This document shows, one piece after another, positions 44,245 to 52,914 of a stretch of 64,000 bases of DNA (the first letter of the stretch is position 1; every line of letters begins with the position of its first letter). Source of the DNA: Flavobacteria bacterium MS024-3C (GTDB lineage: Bacteria; Bacteroidota; Bacteroidia; Flavobacteriales; Flavobacteriaceae); NCBI GenBank assembly GCA_000173115.1, contig ABVW01000001.1, forward strand, positions 310,001-374,000, given 5' to 3'. The position numbers were made by a program, and so were the translations under genes. The notes below the pieces were generated by a model, which saw nothing but the letters and a program-made list of their open reading frames with translations, had not been told where the DNA came from and did no database searches.

Positions 44245-45825
44245 ATGTTTAAAAATATCAAACAAGACATACCTGCGAGTATTGTCGTATTCTTCGTTGC
44301 GCTCCCACTTTGTTTGGGTATTGCGCTGGCGAGTGGAGCCCCACTTTTTTCGGGTCTTATCGCTGGAATTGTAGGGGGAATCTTAGTGGGATTCTTAAGC
44401 GGCTCAGAAATTGGCGTTTCAGGTCCAGCAGCTGGACTAGCTGCCATAGTACTTACAGCAATTGGCACCCTAGGAGGCTTTGAGAATTTCTTATTAGCCG
44501 TTGTACTCGGTGGCGCCATTCAAATTGTCTTTGGCTTATTAAAAGCTGGAGTGATCGGGTATTACTTTCCTTCTTCTGTGATTAAAGGAATGCTTACTGG
44601 AATAGGAATCATTATCATCCTAAAGCAAATTCCACACTTCTTTGGTTATGACGCAGATCCAGAAGGTGATTTTGCTTTCATGCAAATAGACGGGCAAAAC
44701 ACTTTTTCTGAAATATTAGCACCCTTAAACGGTATTCAGACAGGTCCAACAATTGTCGCTGTAATAGGTTTAGGCGTTTTACTTCTTTGGGATAAAATAC
44801 TCTCTAAAAAAGGAAAAATATTCACCCTAATACAAGGCCCTTTAGTGGCGGTAGTCATTGGTATTATTTACTTTGTTGTAACCAAAGACAATCAGGCGTT
44901 ATCTATTAATGCCAGTCATTTGGTTCAAGTACCTGTACCAGAAGATTTGGCCTCATTTAAAGCCCAATTTACAAGCCCTAATTTTTCTGGCATTGGAAAC
45001 CCAGAGGTTTGGGTAGTGGCATTTACTATTGCTTTAGTAGCCAGTTTAGAAACCTTACTGTGTGTAGAGGCCACTGACAAATTAGATCCAGATAAAAGGG
45101 TTACCCCAACCAATCGTGAATTATTGGCTCAGGGTGCTGGAAATATGTTTTCTGGGCTTATTGGGGGGCTTCCTGTAACACAGGTCATTGTAAGGAGTTC
45201 TGCCAATATTCAATCTGGTGGTAAGAGTAAATTAGCGGCAATTTTACATGGCTTTTTATTGCTTATATCGGTAATGATCATTCCTAAATTACTCAATATG
45301 ATCCCCCTATCTGTATTGGCTTCCATATTATTCATCGTAGGGTACAAGCTAGCAAAACCCGCATTATTTAAAAAAATGTACCTTTTAGGATGGAAACAAT
45401 TTGTGCCATTTATAGTGACTGTAATGGGTATTATTTTTACAGATTTACTCATTGGAATTGCTTTGGGCCTCGCCGTAGGTATTGTGGTTGTTTTGGTTAA
45501 AAGTTTTCAAAACTCTCACTTTTTGCACATTGAAGACAACAGCAATGGAAAACATAAAATCAAAATGACCTTGGCAGAAGAAGTTACCTTCTTTAACAAA
45601 GGGGCCATTTTAAAAGAATTGGACCAACTGCCTCCAAACAGCCACCTAGAATTAGACGTTAGGAAGACCCGTTTCCTAGATTATGATATTATTGAAATCT
45701 TAGAAGACTTTACGGAAAAAGCTGTTCTGAGAAATATAGATATTACATTGGTTTCAGAAAGCGAAACAGTATCTAACCCACAGAGTTTTGTTGCATTTTT
45801 TAACCTAAGCCCCAAAAAGGCATAA
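44245..45825 (+). CDS. SulP-family transporter, probable bicarbonate importer
   Basis: 526 residues: SulP membrane domain (about 10-420; N-terminal signature FFVALPLCLGIALASGAPLFSG) and a C-terminal STAS-like domain (about 440-526, LELDVRKTRFLDYDIIEIL). The gene directly upstream of a beta-carbonic anhydrase in the same orientation (14 bp) is a common arrangement for SulP bicarbonate transporters. The ATG at 44245 gives the canonical N-terminus MFKNIKQDIPASIVVFF and is preferred over one 11 codons upstream. Transport of bicarbonate is an inference from this context. Confidence 0.9.
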   Translation: MFKNIKQDIPASIVVFFVALPLCLGIALASGAPLFSGLIAGIVGGILVGFLSGSEIGVSGPAAGLAAIVLTAIGTLGGFENFLLAVVLGGAIQIVFGLLKAGVIGYYFPSSVIKGMLTGIGIIIILKQIPHFFGYDADPEGDFAFMQIDGQNTFSEILAPLNGIQTGPTIVAVIGLGVLLLWDKILSKKGKIFTLIQGPLVAVVIGIIYFVVTKDNQALSINASHLVQVPVPEDLASFKAQFTSPNFSGIGNPEVWVVAFTIALVASLETLLCVEATDKLDPDKRVTPTNRELLAQGAGNMFSGLIGGLPVTQVIVRSSANIQSGGKSKLAAILHGFLLLISVMIIPKLLNMIPLSVLASILFIVGYKLAKPALFKKMYLLGWKQFVPFIVTVMGIIFTDLLIGIALGLAVGIVVVLVKSFQNSHFLHIEDNSNGKHKIKMTLAEEVTFFNKGAILKELDQLPPNSHLELDVRKTRFLDYDIIEILEDFTEKAVLRNIDITLVSESETVSNPQSFVAFFNLSPKKA

Positions 45826-45839
45826 CTAAAACACATCCT

Positions 45840-46466
45840 ATGAAACTAGATAAAGTATTTAAAAATAATGAGGCTTGGATTAAAGACAAACTCAGCACAG
45901 ATGAGCGCTATTTTGAGGAATTGGGTAAAGGACAAAGTCCAGAATTACTCTACATAGGTTGTTCAGACAGTCGTGTCACTGCAGAAGAGCTTATGGGCTT
46001 AGGCCCAGGGGAAGTTTTTGTGCACAGAAATATTGCCAATATGGTGATTAGTATTGACCTCAACGTCATGTCTGTTGTCAATTACGCTGTAGACCATTTA
46101 AAAGTAAACCACGTAGTGGTTTGTGGCCATTATGCTTGTGGCGGGGTCAAAGCAGCCATGCAATCTGCAGACCTGGGAATTTTAAATCCATGGCTCAGAA
46201 ATATAAGAGATGTGTACAGAATTCACAGAAATGAACTAGAAGCTATAACAGATGAAGACAAGCGATACGATCGTTTGGTAGAACTCAATGTACAGGAGCA
46301 GTGCGTTAACTTGATCAAGACAGCTGCAGTACAAAAAGCAGCTAGAGATAGAGGTTTAAAAGTACACGGATGGGTATTTGACGTTCATACAGGAAAGCTC
46401 ATAGACCTCAAAATAGACTTTGAGGGAATTTTAAAGAACATCATGGAAATATACCATTTAGATTAA
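45840..46466 (+). CDS. beta-class carbonic anhydrase
   Basis: Interconverts CO2 and bicarbonate. 208 residues. Zinc ligands are Cys41 (GCSDSRV), His97 and Cys100 (CGHYACGG), with Asp43 and Arg45 the catalytic dyad. Sits 14 bp after the SulP transporter and ends before a strong terminator, so the two form a bicarbonate supply unit for carboxylations such as fatty acid and pyrimidine synthesis. Confidence 0.95.
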   Translation: MKLDKVFKNNEAWIKDKLSTDERYFEELGKGQSPELLYIGCSDSRVTAEELMGLGPGEVFVHRNIANMVISIDLNVMSVVNYAVDHLKVNHVVVCGHYACGGVKAAMQSADLGILNPWLRNIRDVYRIHRNELEAITDEDKRYDRLVELNVQEQCVNLIKTAAVQKAARDRGLKVHGWVFDVHTGKLIDLKIDFEGILKNIMEIYHLD

Positions 46467-46489
46467 ACAAAAAAACTGCGTGTTGTATT

Positions 46490-46522
46490 AATAGCCATCG
46501 CTTTGCGATGGCTATTTTTTTT
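46490..46522 (+). terminator. intrinsic terminator after the SulP-carbonic anhydrase unit
   Basis: ATAGCCATCGC (46491-46501) pairs exactly with GCGATGGCTAT (46505-46515), 3-nt loop, followed by eight Ts (46515-46522). Confidence 0.92.
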
Positions 46523-46583
46523 ATTGTCTTGAATACCACAAGGGTTTTCAAAAATAAAACCCATTTGATTGGCTAGAAAATCT

Positions 46584-46591
46584 TAAATTTG
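46584..46591 (+). promoter_or_regulatory. -7 box for pheS
   Basis: TAAATTTG, a perfect TAnnTTTG, preceded by a TTG at 46565-46567 with a 16-nt spacer. Predicted start about 46598, leader about 36 nt to the ATG at 46634. Confidence 0.5.
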
Positions 46592-46633
46592 TCCCTTAAT
46601 CTTAAGCGCCTAAAAAGCCTGAAGAAATAGTAC

Positions 46634-47653
46634 ATGATAGACCAATTAGAAAAATACATAGAAAGGGTAAAAGCGTTTGAATCAAAAGATCCAGGGGCTA
46701 TTGAAGCATTTAGAATAGAGTTCTTGGGGAAAAAAGGGGTCTTGACAGACCTTTTTACAGCCTTCAAATCTGTTCCAAACGAAGAAAAAAAAGTGTTTGG
46801 TCAAAAGCTCAATGAATTAAAAATTGCTGCTACAGAAAAGATCAGTACCCTTAAAGAAGCTATAGAGGAAACAGCTACTGTCTCAGGTCTGTACGGAGAC
46901 TTAACCAGGCCTGGAAGCCCCCTTGAAATAGGTTCTAGACACCCAATTTCTATTGTAAAGAATCAAATAATTGATATTTTTTCTCGTATTGGATTTAATG
47001 TGTCTGAAGGTCCAGAAATGGAAGATGATTGGCATAATTTCACTGCCTTAAACCTGCCCGAATACCATCCAGCAAGAGACATGCAGGACACCTTTTTCAT
47101 TCAAACAGATCCAGATATTCTCCTTAGAACACACACTTCTTCTGTTCAGGTACGGTATATGGAAAACAATAAACCTCCTATTAGAACAATCTCTCCAGGA
47201 AGGGTCTTTAGAAATGAAGCCATCTCTGCCAGATCCCACTGTTTCTTTCATCAGGTAGAGGGCTTGTATATAGACAAAGACGTCTCTTTTGCAGACTTAA
47301 AGCAAACCTTACAATACTTTACAGAATCCTTATTTGGCAAATCTAAAATTAGGCTCAGACCCTCTTACTTTCCTTTTACTGAACCCAGTGCAGAGGTTGA
47401 CGTTTATTGGGGTTTAGAGACAGAAACAGATTATAAAATGACCAAAGGAACCGGTTGGCTAGAAATTATGGGCTGTGGAATGGTAGATCCTAATGTACTT
47501 AAAAACTGTGGGATTGATCCAGAAGAGTATTCTGGTTTTGCCTTTGGAATGGGGATAGACAGAATTGCCTTATTACTACACCAAATATCTGACATTAGAT
47601 TACTCAGTGAAAATGACATTCGTTTTCTCTCCCAATTCAAGGGTAGTTTTTAA
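46634..47653 (+). CDS. pheS: phenylalanyl-tRNA synthetase alpha subunit
   Basis: 339 residues, normal. N-terminal coiled coil (about 1-85) that packs on tRNA, then the class II catalytic core with motif 2 around FHQVEGLYID and motif 3 GMGIDRIALLL near 320. Acts with PheT as an (alpha-beta)2 tetramer. pheT is not adjacent, as in many flavobacteria. Starts at the ATG 46634, expressed from its own promoter. Confidence 0.96.
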   Translation: MIDQLEKYIERVKAFESKDPGAIEAFRIEFLGKKGVLTDLFTAFKSVPNEEKKVFGQKLNELKIAATEKISTLKEAIEETATVSGLYGDLTRPGSPLEIGSRHPISIVKNQIIDIFSRIGFNVSEGPEMEDDWHNFTALNLPEYHPARDMQDTFFIQTDPDILLRTHTSSVQVRYMENNKPPIRTISPGRVFRNEAISARSHCFFHQVEGLYIDKDVSFADLKQTLQYFTESLFGKSKIRLRPSYFPFTEPSAEVDVYWGLETETDYKMTKGTGWLEIMGCGMVDPNVLKNCGIDPEEYSGFAFGMGIDRIALLLHQISDIRLLSENDIRFLSQFKGSF

Positions 47654-47662
47654 AGTAAAAAA

Positions 47663-48136
47663 CTATTCGCCCCAATCCTTAAAAGGAAATTGGCTTAGAG
47701 ATGCATTGTAATATTTCTTGTCACCTGTAACCTCTGCGCCCAACCAAGCTGGTTTTTCAAAAACCTGATCGGGATCAGACAATTCTACCTCTGCTATTAT
47801 AAGGCCTAGATTGCGTCCATAAAAAACATCTACCTCAAAATGGATTGTTCCTATTGGGACCACATATCTGGTCTTTTCTATAATACCTGGCAAACAAAGT
47901 TTAAACAGTGCTTCTGCAGCTTCTTTTGATAAAGTGTTTTCCCATTCAAATCTAGAAATACCGCCATCTGTAGAAATACCTTTAACGGTTATAAATCCAA
48001 GGTGCTCCTCTACCCTAATACGAACTGTTCTGTTGGGATCTGTAGACAAAAAACCCTGCTTAATAGTTCTACTAGTCACAGCTTCATTTTCAAACCTATG
48101 GTCTTTAACTAAAAATTTACGTTCTATTTCAATCAT
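47663..48136 (-). CDS. CYTH-domain protein (triphosphate tunnel fold)
   Basis: 157 residues beginning MIEIERKFLV, the ExExK signature of the CYTH/triphosphate tunnel metalloenzyme family, which includes inorganic triphosphatases and class IV adenylate cyclases. The IRVEEHLGFITVKG segment near 42-56 adds charged tunnel strands. For bacterial proteins of this size triphosphatase activity is more often found than cyclase activity. Convergent with pheS. Confidence 0.9.
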   Translation of the reverse strand: MIEIERKFLVKDHRFENEAVTSRTIKQGFLSTDPNRTVRIRVEEHLGFITVKGISTDGGISRFEWENTLSKEAAEALFKLCLPGIIEKTRYVVPIGTIHFEVDVFYGRNLGLIIAEVELSDPDQVFEKPAWLGAEVTGDKKYYNASLSQFPFKDWGE

Positions 48137-48264
48137 GGAATGTGGTATAAAAAAGGGCCTATCTAAAGCTCATAAAACACAGAAGACAAATAGCTAAAAA
48201 AGCATTAATTAAATAAAAAAACGCTTAAAATGCGCTATATAGAGCTAAAAAGATTGAAAAATGA

Positions 48265-48924
48265 TTAATAATTGGCTATTTCTATCAGTTTAGATGAGGT
48301 GACTTTTCTCGCATCATAAGGCGTATTGGCCAACCATATCATGGCTTTTGATATGTCTGCAGCTTGAATGGGCTTGTATTCTTTTAAAGGTCCCTTCCAA
48401 ATAAAAAACAAGGCCCGCATAAGTCCTTTCCCAATAAGTTCTACCAAACGAAATTCTTTTCTTTCACCCAAAATAACGGAGGGCTGTACAAAGTGAATCT
48501 TTGGAAGATCCAATGCTTCTAATTCATCCTCCATTTCTCCCTTCATCTGGCTATAAAAATTCTTAGAATGAGCATTTGCTCCTAAAGAAGACACCACAAC
48601 TACCGCCTCAAAACGAGCCTCTTTAGCTTGTGAGCAAGCCAATAAAGGTAGCGCAACATCTACTTTTTTATAGTCCTCTATCTTTGGTGTTTTGGCTTTT
48701 GTACTGCCCAAACAACAATACAAATGGTCTCCATTAATAGGGTGCTCCTTAAGGCCTTTTTCAAGGTCCGCATAAAGGGTTTCCTTAATCTTATAATGAT
48801 CAAAATCTAAAGGATTCCTCCCTATAATATGTATTTGTTCATACCTGTAATCTTGTAAAAGTTGTAAGACCAATAATTTTCCTACTACTCCTGTAGCCCC
48901 AAGTACTACTGCTGTTTTTCCCAT
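48265..48924 (-). CDS. NAD(P)-binding Rossmann-fold protein (atypical SDR)
   Basis: About 219 residues. N-terminal MGKTAVVLGATGVVGKLLVLQLL has the TGxxGxxG nucleotide loop. The fold is that of NmrA/HTATIP2-type or NAD-dependent epimerase-like proteins: HIIGRNPLDF after the second strand and CCLGSTKAKTPK near 82. Catalytic YxxxK is absent in its usual place, so it may be a sensor or reductase of another type. Start may be 48924 or 48933; a near-consensus TATATTTA box at 48938-48945 favours the later one. Divergent from dinB. Confidence 0.78.
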   Translation of the reverse strand: MGKTAVVLGATGVVGKLLVLQLLQDYRYEQIHIIGRNPLDFDHYKIKETLYADLEKGLKEHPINGDHLYCCLGSTKAKTPKIEDYKKVDVALPLLACSQAKEARFEAVVVVSSLGANAHSKNFYSQMKGEMEDELEALDLPKIHFVQPSVILGERKEFRLVELIGKGLMRALFFIWKGPLKEYKPIQAADISKAMIWLANTPYDARKVTSSKLIEIANY

Positions 48925-48950
48925 TTGAACCATTAGGTAAATATACGCTT

Positions 48951-48984
48951 TTGTTCGCAGATGTTGTTGGAATCTATATCTTTG
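48951..48984 (+). promoter_or_regulatory. promoter of dinB
   Basis: TTG at 48951-48953 and TATCTTTG at 48977-48984, a perfect TAnnTTTG, with a 23-nt spacer, the long end of the Bacteroidota range. Predicted start about 48990, 9 nt before the ATG at 48999. No LexA-like palindrome is evident in the 65-bp gap. Confidence 0.5.
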
Positions 48985-48998
48985 AAAAAAGCAGTTTA

Positions 48999-50096
48999 AT
49001 GTCTCTGGAGCCACCGTTTAGAAAAATTATACATGTAGACATGGACGCCTTCTTCGCTTCCGTTGAACAACTGGACCAACCCGAGCTAAGGGGCATTCCA
49101 CTGGCCGTTGGAGGCGGAGGCAAAAGAGGGGTCGTTGCAGCCGCTTCATATGAGGCTAGGGCATTTGGAGTACGTTCTGCCATGTCAGGAATAATGGCAT
49201 CTAGGCTGTGTCCCCAGCTTATCTTTGTCCCCCCAAGATTTGAGCGCTACAAAGAAGTGTCCGCACAAATAAGCACTATTTTTCGCCAACACACAGACCT
49301 GGTTGAGCCCCTATCCTTAGATGAAGCTTACTTAGATGTCACCCACCATAAAAAAGGAAACCCCTCTGCAAGCCTTATTGCTTCTGAAATTAGAACGGAG
49401 ATTTTAAAGCTTACTGGGCTACATGCCTCTGCCGGAATCTCCATCAATAAATTTGTAGCAAAAATTGCCAGTGACATTAATAAACCCAACGGACAAAAGA
49501 CCATTCCTCCAGAAGAGGTCCTTTCTTTTCTGGAAAATTTAGACATTAGAAAATTCTTTGGGATTGGCAAAGTGACCGCAGATAAAATGTATGGATTGGG
49601 CATTTTTACCGGAGCAGACTTAAAATTAAAATCAGAAGACTTTCTTGAGACCCATTTTGGAAAAAGTGGACGTTATTTTTATCGTGCTGTAAGGGGCGTG
49701 CACCACAGTGAAGTAAGCCCAGAGCGAATTCAAAAGTCTGTTGGCGCAGAGCGAACTTTTAATGAAAACATAAGCAGTGAAGTATTTTTAGAAGGTAAAA
49801 TAATCGCTTTAGCAGAAGAACTTTCTAAAAGGTTGGGGCGCAGTAAGCTTTCTGGAAAAACAATCACTTTAAAACTAAAATATGCAGACTTTAATACCCA
49901 AACTAGGTCCAAGACACTGCCTTATTTTATAGCAAACAAAGATTTGATTATAGCAGCAGCTACAGAATTACTGTATCAAGAGGTATTGAGTAATTCTGTG
50001 CGTTTGCTGGGGATCTCTATGGGAAAACTCAACAATGAAAAAAAAGAAGCAATTAAAGGACCGCCTGTGAGTGTTCAATTAAATATTGATTTCTAA
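48999..50096 (+). CDS. dinB: DNA polymerase IV (Y family)
   Basis: 365 residues. Translesion polymerase. Catalytic motifs HVDMDAFFASVEQ at about 12-24 and SLDEAYLD near 107-114 are intact; the little-finger region is present, and the C-terminus MGKLNNEKKEAIKG... ends with a PIP-like VSVQLNIDF that could bind the sliding clamp. The ATG at 48999 was chosen from the promoter and homologue length; an upstream start would precede the -7 box. Divergent from the Rossmann protein gene and ended by a strong hairpin. Confidence 0.95.
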   Translation: MSLEPPFRKIIHVDMDAFFASVEQLDQPELRGIPLAVGGGGKRGVVAAASYEARAFGVRSAMSGIMASRLCPQLIFVPPRFERYKEVSAQISTIFRQHTDLVEPLSLDEAYLDVTHHKKGNPSASLIASEIRTEILKLTGLHASAGISINKFVAKIASDINKPNGQKTIPPEEVLSFLENLDIRKFFGIGKVTADKMYGLGIFTGADLKLKSEDFLETHFGKSGRYFYRAVRGVHHSEVSPERIQKSVGAERTFNENISSEVFLEGKIIALAEELSKRLGRSKLSGKTITLKLKYADFNTQTRSKTLPYFIANKDLIIAAATELLYQEVLSNSVRLLGISMGKLNNEKKEAIKGPPVSVQLNIDF

Positions 50097-50123
50097 AGCT
50101 GCTGCCTGTTGCTCCCTTAACAA

Positions 50124-50158
50124 AAAAAGTCCCTTGAATGTGATTCAAGGGACTTTTT
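50124..50158. terminator. bidirectional intrinsic terminator
   Basis: A perfect 16-bp stem (AAAAAGTCCCTTGAAT with its complement) around GTG, with A and T tracts on the two sides, so it can terminate dinB (plus) and pyk (minus) in the 83-bp convergent gap. Confidence 0.93.
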
Positions 50159-50179
50159 AATGACTCAATAGGGCTATTA

Positions 50180-51607
50180 CTATATAGAAGAAACCCTTAG
50201 GGTATTGACCATACCTCTTTCCTTTATAGGCATAGAAGCTAAGTTAATGATGGTGTCGCCTTCTGAAACATAGCCGGCCTTTTTAGCCATTTCATTTAAA
50301 TCTAAAATGGTCTGGTCGGTAGAAACCATGCTGTCATAATAAAAAGCTTGAACCCCCCACAACAAATTCAACTGTGTTAAAATACGTTTGTTAGAGGTAA
50401 ATACTAAAATATGTGCAGACGGTCTCCAAGCAGAAATCTGATACGCAGTATAACCACTGTTTGTAAGTGTTGAGATAGCAGCAGTGTTCATTTCATTGGC
50501 CATAATAGCCGCATGGTAACAAACAGACTTAGTCACATATCTCCTACTTAAATTTACTGGCGGCGTTAACGGCACTCGAATGAGTTCAGAATGCTCTACT
50601 GCACGAAGAATGCTGCTCATTTTTTCAATCACTTGAACAGGATATTGTCCTACAGAGGTCTCTCCTGAAAGCATTACTGCGTCTGCACCATCCATAACGG
50701 AATTGGCTACATCATTTACCTCTGCTCTAGTTGGCGTAAGACTGTCTATCATAGTCTCCATCATCTGAGTAGCAATAATAATAGGCTTACGTGCCTGTTT
50801 GGCTTTAAGGACCAATTGCTTTTGAATGAGTGGTACTTCCTCTGCAGGAATTTCTACCCCTAAATCTCCTCTAGCCACCATTAAGGCGTCTGTATATTCA
50901 ATGATTTCGTCAATGTTATCAATGGCCTCAGGCTTTTCAATCTTAGAAACTATCGGAATTTTCAAATCCGTATGCTTGGCAATTAATTCCTGTAAATCTT
51001 TTAAATCTTGGCTAAAACGCACAAAAGATAAAGCGATCCAATCTACCTTCTCTCCTATGGCAAAAATGGCATCTTCTATATCCTTTTCCGTTAATGCTGG
51101 AAGGGAAATTTTAGTGTTTGGTAAGTTTACCCCTTTTTTAGATTTTAAAGGACCCCCTTGAACTACTTTAGTAACCACCTCATCTTTGCCGTTGGTACTC
51201 ACTACCTCAAATAGCAATTTACCGTCGTCTAACAAGACTTTCTCGCCCACTTTTACGTCCTGAGGAAAACTGTCATAAGTCATATAAGCCCTAGTGGCTG
51301 TTCCAACAAATGGCACTCCTGTAGCAAAAGTCACTTGATCTCCTGGGGCTACTACAATACCCTCTTCCATAACCCCTACACGAAGTTTAGGGCCTTGTAG
51401 GTCTGCTAGAATAGACGTATAAACATCCAATTCATCATTGAGTTCTCGGATCATTTTAATGCGGGCACTCACATCAGAATAATCTGCGTGAGAAAAGTTA
51501 ATTCTAAACACATTTACCCCCGCAAGAATCATATCCCTAAGGACAGACTTAGTACTGGTTGCAGGGCCTAAAGTGGCTACTATTTTTGTTTTTTTTGCGC
51601 TTGGCAT
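50180..51607 (-). CDS. pyk: pyruvate kinase
   Basis: Last step of glycolysis. 475 residues, normal bacterial short form without the extra C-terminal PEP-utilising domain. Signatures: ILADLQGPKLRVG near 63-75 and the active-site VSKIEKPEAIDNID and ALMVARGDLGVEIP near 220-255. It follows the IPExxxVDY gene after one base and belongs to the flavobacterial acpP-fabF-rnc-IPE-pyk series. Confidence 0.97.
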   Translation of the reverse strand: MPSAKKTKIVATLGPATSTKSVLRDMILAGVNVFRINFSHADYSDVSARIKMIRELNDELDVYTSILADLQGPKLRVGVMEEGIVVAPGDQVTFATGVPFVGTATRAYMTYDSFPQDVKVGEKVLLDDGKLLFEVVSTNGKDEVVTKVVQGGPLKSKKGVNLPNTKISLPALTEKDIEDAIFAIGEKVDWIALSFVRFSQDLKDLQELIAKHTDLKIPIVSKIEKPEAIDNIDEIIEYTDALMVARGDLGVEIPAEEVPLIQKQLVLKAKQARKPIIIATQMMETMIDSLTPTRAEVNDVANSVMDGADAVMLSGETSVGQYPVQVIEKMSSILRAVEHSELIRVPLTPPVNLSRRYVTKSVCYHAAIMANEMNTAAISTLTNSGYTAYQISAWRPSAHILVFTSNKRILTQLNLLWGVQAFYYDSMVSTDQTILDLNEMAKKAGYVSEGDTIINLASMPIKERGMVNTLRVSSI

Positions 51608-51608
51608 A

Positions 51609-52073
51609 TTAAAAAATTAAGTTATTTTTTGACTTTAATTGACTTTGGTCCACAGTAAATGCAGTAACTATCACGGGCAACTGCTTTAATTTAATGACCA
51701 GTTCTTTTATATTTAAAAATCCTTGTTCTTCTATTTTTAGAAAAAAATCAACCCCTTTGTGTTCTGGAATGAGGCACTGCTTTTTTTCTAAGGCGGCATT
51801 AGTAAAAAGATCTTGGGTGGCTAGATGTTGCAAACTCAAGTGTTTGTTAGACAAAAGTGTCCAATACGAATCTGAGCTTATGTCATGCCAATCAAACACA
51901 GAAAACGTCGCATCTGTATTGAGGTCTAGGTCTCTTTTATGTCTTTTAAATTTTGTCTTTAGATGTTTGTTCAACCAATAAGCCACTGCGAAATCATCCA
52001 ATGAAGTGTGCAGTGCTATGAGTACATATTCAGACTCATAAAAATCCATTGAAATTTTATGGAGTGCCGTCAT
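51609..52073 (-). CDS. IPExxxVDY-family protein
   Basis: 154 residues. Contains the name-giving motif CLIPEHKGVDFFLKI near 112-126. Family of unknown function that is found almost only in Bacteroidota, almost always next to rnc and pyk. Aromatic and hydrophobic residues dominate the N-terminal half (FYESEYVLIALHTSLDDFAVAYW). It is one base upstream of pyk and 105 bp after rnc. It could modulate either neighbour, but there is no experimental evidence that I know. Confidence 0.9.
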   Translation of the reverse strand: MTALHKISMDFYESEYVLIALHTSLDDFAVAYWLNKHLKTKFKRHKRDLDLNTDATFSVFDWHDISSDSYWTLLSNKHLSLQHLATQDLFTNAALEKKQCLIPEHKGVDFFLKIEEQGFLNIKELVIKLKQLPVIVTAFTVDQSQLKSKNNLIF

Positions 52074-52178
52074 ATTAAAAATCTAAACAGACAAATATAG
52101 ATAATCTCCCTTTTCTACAAGCAGACTGGCATGTCTAATCTGATTAAAAAAATTACGAAAACGTTTGCAGTCACCTTT

Positions 52179-52913
52179 TTAAGCGTCTATTTTTTCTTGA
52201 AGGGCAAAAAAGGCTCTTTTTGCCGCCTGCTCCTCTGCCTTTTTCTTGGAAGGTCCACGGCCTTTTGAAATAACCTTTTTATTTATAGCCAGCCGTACAG
52301 AAAAATGCTTGATCGGATCATTCCCGCTGTCTTCAAAAATTTGAAAATTAAAGGTCTTTTTTTCTTTTTGACACCATTCTATCAATAGACTTTTATAAGA
52401 GGTTACCTTGCCTTCAAGTTTGGCTAGGTCTACATGGGGTTCAATAATTTTAAGGTAAATAAAGTTTTCACAGTATTTATAGCCCCTGTCTAAATAAATA
52501 GCCCCTACCAAAGCCTCGAAAACATTGCCGTGAACATTGTCTCCAAAATGGTCTTTATGCACTTTGCTGTCTACAAATGACAGTAAATTAAGTTCTTTCC
52601 CCAGTTCATTTAAATGTTCTCTACTGACAATCTTAGAACGCATTTTTGTGAGATAACCCTCGTCTGCTGCAGGGACTTCGTTGTAGATATATTTAGAAAT
52701 AATAGCCCCCAACATAGCGTCTCCTAAAAACTCTAGGCGTTCATAATTTAATGGGTTTCCTTGGGGATCTTTCAAGTGAAGAGACCGGTGAATAAAGGCT
52801 TTTTTATAAATAGATAAGTTCTTGGGTTTAAAACCGAGTATATTTCGCATCCCTGTAAAAAAATTCCCATCCTCTTTGGAATGGGAATTGAATATATAGG
52901 GGCGTAATCCCAT
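52179..52913 (-). CDS. rnc: ribonuclease III
   Basis: Processes rRNA precursors and double-stranded RNA. 244 residues. Signature NYERLEFLGDAML at about 56-68, with Glu61 and Asp65, second catalytic acid pair in NVFEALVGAIYLD near 130-142, and a C-terminal dsRNA-binding domain (about 170-240). The start at 52913, one base after the fabF stop, was chosen over an ATG inside fabF. Part of the acpP-fabF-rnc-IPE-pyk series. Would be the enzyme expected to cut the paired RNAs described in this window. Confidence 0.95.
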   Translation of the reverse strand: MGLRPYIFNSHSKEDGNFFTGMRNILGFKPKNLSIYKKAFIHRSLHLKDPQGNPLNYERLEFLGDAMLGAIISKYIYNEVPAADEGYLTKMRSKIVSREHLNELGKELNLLSFVDSKVHKDHFGDNVHGNVFEALVGAIYLDRGYKYCENFIYLKIIEPHVDLAKLEGKVTSYKSLLIEWCQKEKKTFNFQIFEDSGNDPIKHFSVRLAINKKVISKGRGPSKKKAEEQAAKRAFFALQEKIDA

Positions 52914-52914
52914 A

